Assembly: GCF_030272615.1 (NCBI RefSeq)
Contig: NC_081412.1
Location: forward strand, 19,383,932 to 19,447,931
Length of the DNA stretch: 64,000 nt
Reading direction: 5' to 3'
Origin: Cryptomeria japonica
Taxonomy: Eukaryota; Streptophyta; Pinopsida; Cupressales; Cupressaceae
The first letter of the stretch is position 1, and each line of letters starts with the position of its first letter. The notes below the pieces were generated by a model. That model saw only the letters and a program-made list of their open reading frames with translations, was not told the DNA's origin and did not search any database. Positions 46,890 through 57,584 of the stretch are shown piece by piece. A program made the translations under genes and the position numbers.

Positions 46890-48140
46890 CATGCACATGT
46901 ACATGTTAGATTATATATTCCATGTGCACATGTACATACATGTTAGATTATATATGTACTTTATGTTCGATGGACTGGACTGGATTATATATATATATAT
47001 ATATATATCATGTGCATGTTAGAAATACTTATGTACACTTTAAATATATATGATCAAGAATGCACATGTTCTCTAAAACTTTAAATTTTAAACTACATGT
47101 AACATGTATGTACATACAGTAGATATGCATTAAAATTTAAAAGAACATGTTCAAACAAAAGAGTATATCCACTCCAATGAACAATATAAAAATCACACTT
47201 GAACTAATTAATATCAAATGAACAAACTAAACTTAATACCATGTACTATATAGTTCACATGGTATGTGCTTCTAGGTATGTATACAAGTTAAATAGTTCA
47301 CAACATGTACATGTCCTAATTCCATATATCAATTTTACACATGTACATACTACATTCTAATTTAAATATGCATTTTTAATTAAATTATTTTAACTAGTGG
47401 TCCTTACAAATTACATGCATTTAGAATTAGATACAGTACTAGTATACATACAAATTAAACATGCATTTAAACATGTACATACAAATTAACTTCATACATC
47501 CTAATTTGATATAATTGAAAATTTCATGTATTTAAAAGTTTAAAAAATATTTATCCAAGTTTCGAAACAAGTTAAGTTCTAGAATTTATCAAGTATTAAT
47601 TCAATTCATGTGGGTTGAACCACATATGTACTTTGGATTACTATATATATATATAGTTCATACCACATCAAGTGGTTCAGAACGCTCTTCAATAACACTT
47701 AATATTTTGTCATGATCTTCACTATCTAGTCTCCACTTTTGAGACTACCCTCGATGTGGAACTGTTTGAAGAATTAGGCCAACAACAATGACCAAGTGAC
47801 TATACTAATATACCTTGTTGTCAATTTGGTATTCAGTGAAATGAATCCCATGTTAAACAATTTTAACTTGTTTGAAATATGTCACTTGCATTACAGTTGA
47901 ACCTGCATGTACGTGTATATAAGAAACGTGAGAAATTAAAAATTTGCACGTAAGCGATTTGTACATACATATTCAAATCCGTTCAAACCTATGGGAAATG
48001 ACATTCCATCACTCATTTTAGATTTCGATAACTTCTTTCTCTCTTCTGTGCAATGCAATAAATAATAACTAACACCTTCTATACTTCCATCTTCTGCTAT
48101 GACTGCAAAAATATCTCTTGCAATTTGACACAAGCTAAAT
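46890..48140. other. AT-rich spacer with TA and ACATGTACAT repeats
   Basis: (TA)n at 46988-47008, many 'acatgtacat' palindromes, and no supported frame. The minus-strand frame at 47936-48133 (ICQIARDIFAVIAEDGSIEGVSYYL) may be the last exon of the transposase-like gene. Confidence 0.5.
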
Positions 48141-48175
48141 AAATTCTAAGTTACATGTCATTTTTAAGGAAATAT

Positions 48176-48203
48176 TTACATGTAAGCAACATTTTTTAAG
48201 GAA

Positions 48204-48260
<57 letters not shown>

Positions 48261-50757
48261 TCATATGTACCTTTTTTAATCAATCCTAAAATATGATCAT
48301 AATCACCAGAAATCAAAGGAATTTCTTCAAAGTTTTCGTCCTCATTTGAATCCTCGTATGTGTCAGAAACATCTAGTGGCACCAATTTCCATTCACTAAC
48401 ATATCCAAGCTCTTGGTTCTTGCAATCAACATAGTTTTCCAAAATGCAGTCAGAACAAAAACATGAATAATCCCTAGTGTATAATGTCCATGGGCGATTA
48501 TCTGTACTCATGACACAATGCAAAGATCTTGTCCTCTCCACGCTCTTGCATCCATGCATTGATCTTCTATCCACATCTGCAAAATGTACATGCATACACG
48601 AACATGTACATGTAGATCAAGTTGTTAAATTGAAACATTTGAATTGGGAACATTTTTAAAATAATTAAAAAAATTTAAATAAAACACTAAAAGAGAACAC
48701 GTACCGGTTATCTCCCAAAACACTCTATATGGAATGGGTCTGTATGTTCTCGATGATGATTCCCCAGGATAATTAGGTTTCTCAAAGTGTTTCTTACACC
48801 ATTCGACAACATCATGTGCATCTTCTATACGATCTCCTATGTAATTTATTTGATGCTTTCTTAGAGCATGTTTGATACAAGCTCCTGCACCATCATGTTC
48901 ACCCTTTCCATGACCACTCTCAAAAAAACTCCAAACATGTGGTATTTTGTCATTTCGATGATAGCTACATAGTGCATAAAATGGCCTCGAAGATTTGAAT
49001 TGTCCACACATTCATCAGACCAAACAAAATGTTTAACTATTGTTATGCCTCTCTCTTTCAAATATTCAAAAAACTTCTTAAAGCAATGTTGTACAAAAAG
49101 TGTGTCATGCTCCTTATCATCACTGATATAGAAGTGGTACTCTTTCTTAATGACACAATTTTCAAATGTACTATCAACACCATCCAAATTCATGTGTGCA
49201 TGCCGATAACACACATGCACCAAAATAGTGATTTGCTTTGAAAAGTAATACTCTGATTGAATCTCTTTTTGATATGCAAAAGAGTAATTATCTGCAAAGT
49301 CCACTACAGATAGAATAGTTCCAAGTGGGAAAGTGTCTCTTAATCTTTTAAATTGTTTTGCTTGCCACTTGGCAAAAAAACCATGGCATATGTATGGTTT
49401 TATCAACTTACGGAAATTTTCCATAAATGTTCCAATAGGTATTTCCTCTTCTACATAATCTAGCCTTCTAGATTCCTTTCCAAATTTTGTTTCAATTTTT
49501 TTGTACTTGTAACTATTGCAATTTACCATCTTCCTCATGTCAGCATCTTCATCTCTCAAAAGCAATTTAGCCAAGTCCCCACATGTTCCACAAATTCCTC
49601 TTATGCAATTTATTTGACCGATTGCATTATCATCTGATTTATTACATAAGATGGATGCTATGAATTGACTTATTCGTTTAGGAGGAGAATTTTCATAGCC
49701 ATCACTATCTTATCTAATCTTTCAAAATACCTGATAGTACAAGTCAAATTCGATGTGATAACAACAACAACAAGTTTTAAAAACTTTGTTTAACTTCACA
49801 TAATATAGCCTTAACCGTTCAAACATGGTCTGTCCAATCTTTATATGAGGGTTTGTTTTAGTAAACAACACATACAATTCATGTTTTGTTGTGTCTATCC
49901 AATGTTTTACATGGAGATCATAACGATCAGGACCAATCCTTTACTTGATAACATCTCTACTGTTTGATGAAGGACAAGTATTATCATTCCAAAAACTTGT
50001 CACAAAGTTCCTAACAATATCTTCAATTCTATCAAAATGAGGAGCTCTACACATAATTTCCCAATTCTCTTCTGAGGTAGTATCATCCAAAATCTTTCTC
50101 CTTTTAACATATTTTGATATTGTCCTTCTACTAAAACCAAACTCAGATGACAGTGAAGAGATTTATCTTTTTTGAGGCAATCTTTCATTTACTAAAGATG
50201 TCAACATCACTCTTCTTGAAATGGTCTTATCTACTGTTCGAGATTTTTTACCAATGTTCACCAAACCTTTCTTAACATTATCAACAATAGATTTTTGTAG
50301 CTGAGAAGTTTTCCTCTTTTGACTTGTTGTATCTATACCCAACAATTTCAGTGGAATTATTAAGTCTTTATGAGTAAGTACAATTGATAACAATTGAGGT
50401 TTTTCTAGTGTAGTATCAAGATTGTTGAAATGAGACATTATTTCTTTTGAACTTTTATTCATTGACCTCCTTTTAGTATGTCTAGGTTCTTCACTAAGAC
50501 ATTTCAACTCATCCACATCCATTTCAAGTAAATGATCTAAATTTTTATAAGAAATATTTCTCTTCACCTGTTTAGCTAGATCCACAATATGCTCATCCAT
50601 ACCAGTGGTAGGAGGTAAGGAGCCTGATCCCTCTCCTTAAACCTCCATTGGTTCAACTTGGACAATCTCCTCCCTATGTTCATCAACTATATTGTGTTCT
50701 TCAACAGGTTCGTTTGCCTCGACTCCCGCTTCAAAACTCCCTTCTTCTCGAGCCTAT
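48176..50757 (-). pseudogene. Transposase-like gene with GHGKGEHDGAG signature, decayed
   Basis: Reading from about 50757 down: an acidic start (EAGVEANEPVEEHN), a basic DNA-binding-like region (50600-50163: RRSMNKSSKE, SRRVMLTSLVNERLPQKR), and then CIRGICGTCGDLAKLLLRDED. The core (49574-48625) has VVDFADNYSFAYQKEIQSEY, YHFYISDDKEHDTLFVQH, VKHFVWSDEC, GQFKSSRPFY, and WSFFESGHGKGEHDGAGACI. The next exon (48595-48176) has RSLHCVMSTDNRPWTLYTRD and a Cys-rich CFCSDCILENYVDC. The D...D...GHGKGE layout suggests an RNase H-fold transposase. Stops interrupt the N-terminal half, and an extra GT shifts the frame near 49015. Many plant and invertebrate proteins share this signature, but I cannot name the superfamily with confidence. 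Confidence 0.6.
48206..48257. repeat. (TG)n microsatellite
   Basis: About 26 uninterrupted TG dinucleotides. On the minus strand they extend the transposase-like exon as a His-Thr run, which is probably read-through beyond its true splice donor. Confidence 0.95.
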
Positions 50758-51180
50758 TCTACACATAATTTAAGAGTTGGTGTAAGGTTCAAATTGATAG
50801 ATTATTAAACTAGGTTTAAGATTAGGGGTGAATTTGGCTTAAAGCTTTGTGTTAAAATTAGGGTTCAATTTGGTTTATTATTTAATTACTTTTAGGGTTA
50901 GTGTTATAACTCTAATTAAATTAGGTCTAGGTTTAAAGTTCAATTTGTTCTCAGGTTAGGATTAGGGCTCAAATTTATTTAGTGTGCAAGTAGGTTTAGA
51001 GTTAGAGTTGAATTTTGTTCATTAATTAATATTTCAAGAAGATGATAATTATTTTAATAATTTTTTTTCTGATGTTTAATTCTAGATTTACATGAAGAAT
51101 TATAATTAGTTTGTTATTATCATTTAATTTATGTAATTCCTTGTGTATAGTGTTAAGGTTAAATTTTGTTTTGTGTTAAT
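50758..51180. other. Spacer upstream of the transposase-like gene
   Basis: Repeated 'tttagggttagtgtt' and 'aggtttagagttagagtt' phrases give it a low-complexity, GGGTTTA-like character on the plus strand. It could hold the promoter of the minus-strand gene, but no clear TATA box was assigned. Confidence 0.4.
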
Positions 51181-52182
51181 AACAAAGAAACATAAACATG
51201 TAAAGTGGAAAGAAATATTGATGAGTTATTCTGAAAACCTCAATCTCTCACTAATAACACATTAAATGAAATTTTGATAAATTATAAATTCCAATTTTGA
51301 AAATTAAAAGTACAAATATTTTGATGCATGCATACGATAAAGGTGGTCATATTAAAATTTGTTATTTCATAACAGGTGGACTATAATTTGTCACATGTGT
51401 ATTTAAGACTAGGTATTATTGCATAATAGACCAATAACAAAGAAACATAAACATATAAAGTGGAAATAAATATTGATGAGTTATTTTGAAAACCTCAATC
51501 TCTCACTAATAACACATAAAATGAAATTTTGATAAATTATAACTTCCAATTTTGAAAATTAAAAGTACAAATATTTTGATGCATGCATATGATAAAGGTG
51601 GTCATATTAATTTGTTATGTCATAACGGGTGGACTATAATTTGTCACATGTGTATTTAAGACCTATTATTGCATAATAGACCAATAACAAAGAAACATAA
51701 ACATATAAAGTGGAAAGAAATATTGATGAGTTATTTTGAAAACTTCAATCTCTCACTAATAACACATAAAATGAAATTTTGATAAATTATAAATTCCAAT
51801 TTTGAAAATTAGAAGTACAAATATTTTGATGCATGCATACGATAAAGGTGGTCATATTAATTTGTTATGTCATAACAAGTGGACTATAATTTGTCACATG
51901 TGTATTTAAGACCTATTATTGCATAATAGACCAATAACAAAGAAACATAAACATATAAAGTGGAAAGAAATATTGATGAGTTATTTTGGAAACCTCAATC
52001 TCTCACTAATAACACATAAAATGAAATTTTGATAAATTATAAATTCCAATTTTGAAAATTAAAAGTACAAATATTTTGATGCATGCATATGATAAAGGTG
52101 ATCATATTAATTTGTTATGTCATAACAGGTGGACTTTAATTTGTCACATGTGTATTTAAGACCTATTATTGCATAATAGACC
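51181..52182. repeat. Four tandem copies of a 250-bp unit
   Basis: Units start with AACAAAGAAACATAAACAT at 51181, 51436, 51686 and 51936 and end with TATTGCATAATAGACC. Copies two to four are nearly identical; the first is the most diverged (extra bases near 51345 and 51410). No coding sense. The units contain CATGCATA and ATAACNGGTGGAC motifs. Confidence 0.95.
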
Positions 52183-53080
52183 TCCTAATCTGAAATGTTT
52201 TTGCATACGTGAAGTCATATAAATAGAACCTAAATTATGGCATGTAATTGGTTCTAAATTTATGTCACATTAAGACCTATAATCAATGTAATAGTCCTAA
52301 TTTATCACATAATAGGACTTATTATTAAAATTAATATGACCACGTATGCAAAAACATTTCACATTAATATACTTGACTCCCCTTAAGACAGATATATTAT
52401 GTGATATTAAAGGACCTATCACATCAAATTAATTACATGTCTTAAATATTCAATATAGGTTAGAACCTAAATTATGAAATAACAAGTCTTATTAATTTTA
52501 TGACTTAATAGGTCTTATCTATTATAAATGGACTTAATTATATAGAAGAAAAATTCAATTACACAACAAGCAAGTTAATGAAATTTGAAATTTGCAAATA
52601 CACATATTATTTCAAATTAGTTATGCTTTCCAATTAAAACGAGATTATTTCTAATCCTACTATTTCCAATTAATTTAATTAAGAATTTTTAAATTAATTT
52701 TCATTAAAAATATTAGATAAAAAATATTGAACTAATTATTACTAACAAATAAACACTATTTTTGGTACGTAATACATATAAAATTAAATAGAAATAAAAA
52801 TAAAAATACATACATCATGATATCTTTGTCTTCTTTGTTCTCAATATCTTTCTTCCGTTTCAGGAGAATAATTCCTTGAAGTCTTATTTTGCCTTCTCTT
52901 CTTGTTCCCCATGCTTTTAAAAAAACCTTCAAATATCTTCAAATTATTGCCCTCAAAATCATTTTCAAATGTCTTCTCTCATCCAAAAATGCGAGTTATT
53001 TTAATCATTTGTGTGATAAAAAATGAAAAAAATTATGGACATTTATACGACTCCACTTAAATGAAAAAAAAAAATTATGT
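52183..53080. other. AT-rich spacer inside the candidate transposon
   Basis: Short repeats of 'acctattaattatgacataatag' type with inverted arrangement continue the vocabulary of the 250-bp array. No frame is supported. Confidence 0.5.
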
Positions 53081-53270
53081 CGGCCAGGGTTCGAATGAAT
53101 GCCGACAGTTAAAAAAGGTCGGGTTCGTTCGAACCTGGCCATTATGAAAAAATACGGGCCAAAATTAAGCGTGTGGGTTCAAGCGAAGGGGGGTTCACTT
53201 GAACCCTTTATGGTTCAAGAAAACCCAATTCGCTCGAACCCATGTTCATTCAAACTGTGCTGTTAGAGGT
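53080..53270. repeat. Right subterminal GGTTCG palindrome cluster
   Basis: GGGTTCGAATGAATGCC, GGGTTCGTTCGAACC, GGGTTCAAGCGAAGG, GGGTTCACTTGAACCC and TTCGCTCGAACCC lie within 180 bp, mirroring the cluster at 41200-41480. They lie about 800 bp inside the right end. Confidence 0.6.
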
Positions 53271-54019
53271 TTCTCCCAAAAAAGTTCAAAGTTCTGAAGA
53301 ATTTATGACTTCGTAGCTATGATTCAAGGCACGAATGAAATAATATTGATAACCCAAAAGTATTAGATGGTAGTACTTGGAGAAAGCTTTCCAACGAGTA
53401 TAATTTTATTATATTTTGAATTTATTATGTTCTTGTTTTTTTAATTTTATGGAATATTGGTTTTCCACCGAACATGAACTTCTCTGTTCAACGCATTGGG
53501 AAAAATAGGAAACTAATTCAAAAAAATTCTGAAAAATATCTAAGCCCCAGGTATTGATGTCTTCTTTCTAACAAAAATTAATAAATTGAATTTCTATATA
53601 TATAGAACAAGTTATGTGTTCAAACTTAAACCTATGTCTGAATTATGACTAGTCAGACTTCAAAACTTTATAAAATGAAAAATATTGAACATATCACTAG
53701 CAAACCAATTGCAAGCCCTGGATATTGATGTTACAAACCAAAATTCGAAAGAATTGAGTTTTAATCATTTATAAAAAAAGTTATGCGTTTCGAGAGGCAC
53801 ATCACTCTTAAAAAGTGTAGTTTGTTGTAAAAAACTAGTTTTCGAGGGAGATGGAAATTTTTTTTAAAAATCCTTCAAAAAAATTTGAAAAAAATATATA
53901 TAGAATCTACAAACAAAATGATACAAATCGCTAATTTACATCATCTTCAAATTTTTAATAGTTTAAAAGTTATAGTTCTTGGAATTTGAAGATTATTTTA
54001 AAAATGTTCATCTCAGTGT

Positions 54020-54053
54020 CAAAAGTGGCAAAAAAGTGGGAACCATTATTGTG
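54020..54053 (-). repeat. Right terminal inverted repeat of the candidate transposon
   Basis: The minus strand reads CACAATAATGGTTCCCAC then TTTTTTGCCACTTTTGACAC. It matches the left end with one mismatch in the first 14 bases, one more at position 15, and two extra T. Confidence 0.65.
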
Positions 54054-55361
54054 AGTTCACCCCGTAGTCCGCAACAGTCTCCAGAAGCTCCTAGCCCACT
54101 GATCTGGTGGCACCACTCCATAGTACAGGTCTCTCTAGTAGGCTATCTCCTCCCTTGCCTACATAACATAGGTGTATCTGGCTCCTATATCCTCTATTGC
54201 CTGCCTGCCTGCCCTCAGTGCTATCTTAGCCTCTGTGTAGTGCTGAATAGCCTGATCTCTCTCTCGCTCAGTGTCTCTTAGCTATCTCCTGAGCCTAGCC
54301 CCATCTCGCTCTAGCTCTTGGATCTCATCTACCTATCCGTGGCAGATCTCTCTCAAGGATAGTAGCTCATCCTCCTCCTCCCCTCTCCCCTCACCCTATC
54401 CCTCTGGCTTCTCCTGTCCTTGTCCCTACCCCTATACTTGTCTAGGAACCTGTGCTGTTGGCACCTATAATGGCAATCCACCTCTACCCCTCACTACATG
54501 CACCTGTCTCTCCTCTCCTCCATCTCTCCTCTAAGCCACTCTCCTCTCTGTTATTCCTCCTCGCCTCCTCCATCGTCCTCTGCCTCCACCATCTCCACCA
54601 TCACCCTCTATCGGTTCCCCCGGATCCATCAATAGTGGAAACAAATGCTCTGCCTAATATGCACTGTACTGTGCATCTATCCTTGCATCTTCCACATTTA
54701 CCCAAATATCCCAAGGCATCGGAACCATCTCCTGCATCTGTGTCACTGCCTGATCACAAGACAATAACAGACCCAAATGAGCCTGATCCCTCACCGTCTG
54801 TGCATACATCCCTGACCCCCATGGCATCTTCTATATCCCATTGAGCTGCCTGCATACCCTGTCAATAAAGTGCCACTCAATAATATATGTCGTTTGTCCT
54901 ATCAGATACCTACTTCTGAACACATACAAAAGCTCCACTGTATCATCCTCCCACTCCTCACACTCTCGGTAAGGCCTCCATATCACACTATCTATCTTGT
55001 CAATAACCCGACGCTAGTACTCTAGCATCCCAATCCGTGGCTGTGAAGTAATCATATCATACAAATGTACATAAATGCGCCCATGTCCCCTACCTCTAAA
55101 GTGTATCGGCCGTGTTACCAGAAGATGTTCATATGCCCATACCTGCAACAATATCACTTAGCACCCCAATCCTGCTGATCCATTATATACAAACTGATAC
55201 AGCTCATAATACATGTGTGCCAATAGACATGACCCCCATGCAAACCTGGTGTGCTCCATCACCAAAGTCTCCAAAGTCCTTCCCCATCCCACAACCAACC
55301 CTCGTGTCGCCCTGTCCGGACATAGGAACCCACTGATCACTCCTACTAGCACTGCTAGTAG
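54054..55361 (-). pseudogene. Plant mobile domain (PMD, aminotransferase-like) ORF, antisense to the Gypsy element
   Basis: The minus strand reads the C-terminal half of a PMD: FAWGSCLLAHMYYELYQF, LLQVWAYEHLLVTRPIHF, SVIWRPYRECEEWEDD, FRSRYLIGQTTYIIEWHF and MVPMPWDIWVNVEDAR. A low-complexity Arg/Glu-rich tail follows, which the candidate transposon interrupts. Stops (TAA after LGC; TAG after LEY, LNGI and YSAY) show decay; two of the TAGs stand where the family has Trp. The N-terminal half is absent because the LTR starts at 55362. PMD proteins occur as host silencing factors (MAIN/MAIL1) and as extra ORFs of Gypsy and Mutator-type elements. The antisense position near a Gypsy 3' LTR fits the element-borne type. 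Confidence 0.75.
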
Positions 55362-56113
55362 TGCCAAAAATTGTCCTGTCTAATTATAAAAATATTTTTA
55401 TTTATTTAATTACCTTATCCTAAGTCTTCTATTAATTAAATGAATCTTTATTTATTTAATTAATTCATTTATCCTCTTCTAGCCTTTTTCCTCATTTAAA
55501 TAAATACTTTTATTTATTTAAATAGTCCTTTCCCATAAATTAAATAAATATTTCATTTATTTAATTGATCCCATTTCTTCTATTAATTAAATAAATCTTT
55601 ATTTATTTAATTAATTCATTAGCCTTTTCTACCTATGACACATGTCATTCATCTCTTAACTCCTACACTACCTACCCTCTCATTATTTTCTTATTTCTTT
55701 TACCTACCCTTTAATCCTAGCTGACCATCTATCTTTTACACCTCTTAATCTTATCCCTCTATTTCTTATAGTGTCTTCTATATAAGAGGATTCTTCTTTC
55801 ATTATCAATCGTCCCAGGCATTCCAGCACTCAACTACACTTTCAAACTTTCATATGCGATCTAGCTATCAACCACATTTCCATTCTTTGTTGAGCTCTTG
55901 TGCACACATAAAATCTGAGAGCAAATATATCAAGCAAAATCAATGGAGATTCAAACCTTAGTGGACATTTGATGGTATAATCTTTGTGATTTTATTGGTT
56001 TGCATTGTCTTAGGTAATCTTCATATGTTATGGTGGATCGTTGTTGTTGTTAGGCTAGGGTTTTGTGCTTGAATCTATTTAGTCTTTCAATATCGTTGTT
56101 TCCATTTTCACCA
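55362..56113 (+). mobile_element. LTR of the Gypsy Tat/Ogre-like element (right copy)
   Basis: It starts TGCCAAAAATTGTCCTGTC and ends TTTCACCATAAA; it is alignable to 31642-32362 throughout, with TATA-like TCTATATAAGAGGATTC near 55787. No polypurine tract precedes it and it cuts directly into the PMD ORF, so the junction may be rearranged rather than the original 3' end. Confidence 0.75.
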
Positions 56114-56299
56114 TAAATACATACAAATTTCACAATTACAAATAAATAATTAAATATTACTATAATAATGAGCAGTAATATCTAATAACTTAAAGAAACT
56201 TTCTAAAATAAAACAAAACTATGACATAGTGTTAGGATTGTTCTTAATAATATAAAGGCATTCTTTTTAATATTAGACTTGAAATTCTTACCACATGTA
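56114..56299. other. Spacer right of the LTR
   Basis: AT-rich, nothing recognised. No five-base duplication matching the left flank of 31642 was found. Confidence 0.4.
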
Positions 56300-56670
56300 A
56301 TGAACCTTGGAGGTCACTAATAGAACTCTAAACTCTTTTATTTAATTTGATTTTAACATTTGATTGAACCTCTCTCGTTATAACTACACAATACACACTT
56401 ATGACCCAAAATCTTATACAACTGAATCTCTATCGTTATAACCACACAATCCTTATCTTTATCTTTATTAACATTATGATTCACAAACCTCAAAGATTAT
56501 GGATAACTATACCAAAATAATTCATCGAAATTTTTGCCTCAATTAGAAACTATGAGAATTCTTAGAGGTTCTTACAACTTATACAACCTTCAACTTCTAC
56601 TAACTTCTAATTTTTTTCTTTTTGTTGATGACGAGGACACCTCTCTAATGCCTAAGAATACACGATGTAA
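56300..56670 (+). repeat. Dispersed repeat, right copy
   Basis: It parallels 30780-31110 (AACCTTGGAGGTCACTAATAG; 'aacatttgattgaacctctct'; 'ttcacaaacctcaaagattat'; 'gttgatgacgaggacacct'). The shared order suggests that both flanks of the 31642-56113 unit derive from one repeat family or one larger element. Confidence 0.55.
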
Positions 56671-57419
56671 GTCCAAGTGTGGAATGGTCATGTGGTAGTA
56701 ACAAAGCAAGGGGGTCCAGGGTGGCATTAAAGAGTTTGACCAACTTGGACTTCCAATCTAGAGGACGTGGAGGAATGTGGCAATGAAGAAACATTAAGAT
56801 TCAATAAAAATATTTGTTTTCATTAAATAAAATAATTTAATCATGCACAATTTAATACGTGCTCATATGTGCATGGCCGTTTTAATGTTCAAAACACGTG
56901 AGAGGTTGACCACATACATAGGCGGCTATTACATTCCTAAGTTTTCTTGCATACACTCATTATATGCGGCTAGATAAATCTTTGTGGTGGTGTAGAATAT
57001 TGTAGGCCATCTTTCTTTGTGTTTAAAACATTTTATATTTGTTTAGTATATTTTTTTATAAAATAAATTGTAACATTTGTTAATAGTTTTAGTTTTAATT
57101 TACGAAGTATTTTATTTAGACGGTTTAGTAAAACATTTGAGTAAATTTAGTTGTCATTTTTACAATTAAAAAAGTATGGTGTCTTTATATTTCAAAAAGT
57201 ATTTTTTCATAAATACAAATTTTTAACATAAGTGCAATTGTAATTGATTGATACAATAACATACTTCATTCGAGAACACATATGAATCTCTTTGCCAATT
57301 ATCAAAATATTCTTGATATAATTTAAGAACCATGACAAAACATTTCATTAATTTACAAAATATCAATTCTAGTAATTTGAAATAAGGTGTGTAACTACAC
57401 ATTATCATAAGTGCAAGTT
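56671..57419. other. Spacer downstream of the terpene synthase
   Basis: AT-rich; no gene is supported. Short minus-strand frames have no recognisable content. Confidence 0.5.
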
Positions 57420-57425
57420 TTTATT
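57420..57425 (-). terminator. Candidate poly(A) signal of the terpene synthase
   Basis: AATAAA on the minus strand, about 160 bases after the stop codon at 57585-57587. Confidence 0.45.
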
Positions 57426-57584
57426 TTGGGCATTTATAGATGCAAATATAAGCATCTACTACATCAAAAATATCCTTATTTGAGGATCCTCTAGGGTTAC
57501 TATGGGCCCTAAGAACATTTCTATTTGCCTATCTAGCTGGGATCTCAAAAAGAACAATGCATAGAGTCAACCTTATTTAGATTT

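Larger units (their letters stand above)
41142..54053. mobile_element. Candidate 12.9-kb DNA transposon of uncertain family
   Basis: The ends are inverted: CACATTAATGGTTCGCAC at 41142 and, on the minus strand from 54053, CACAATAATGGTTCCCAC, both followed by a CTTTT...GCCA string. Just inside lie palindromes of the type GGTTCGCTCGAACC. Internally there is a minus-strand transposase-like gene (48176-50757), a plus-strand companion ORF (44259-45767) and three tandem arrays. The unit interrupts the low-complexity tail of a PMD ORF, whose halves lie directly on either side. Flanking bases do not give a clean duplication, so the exact ends (CACA versus TAATGG) and the superfamily remain open. The genes are decayed. 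Confidence 0.6.

Noticed and set aside
41133-54062. An 8- or 9-bp target duplication around the candidate transposon (GTACTCCC against GTTCACCC)
   Set aside because: Only six of eight bases agree, and the offset does not fit the inverted ends; not good enough to assign a superfamily.
54271-55336. Plus-strand Ser/Pro-rich frames
   Set aside because: They are antisense shadows of the PMD ORF and its low-complexity tail.
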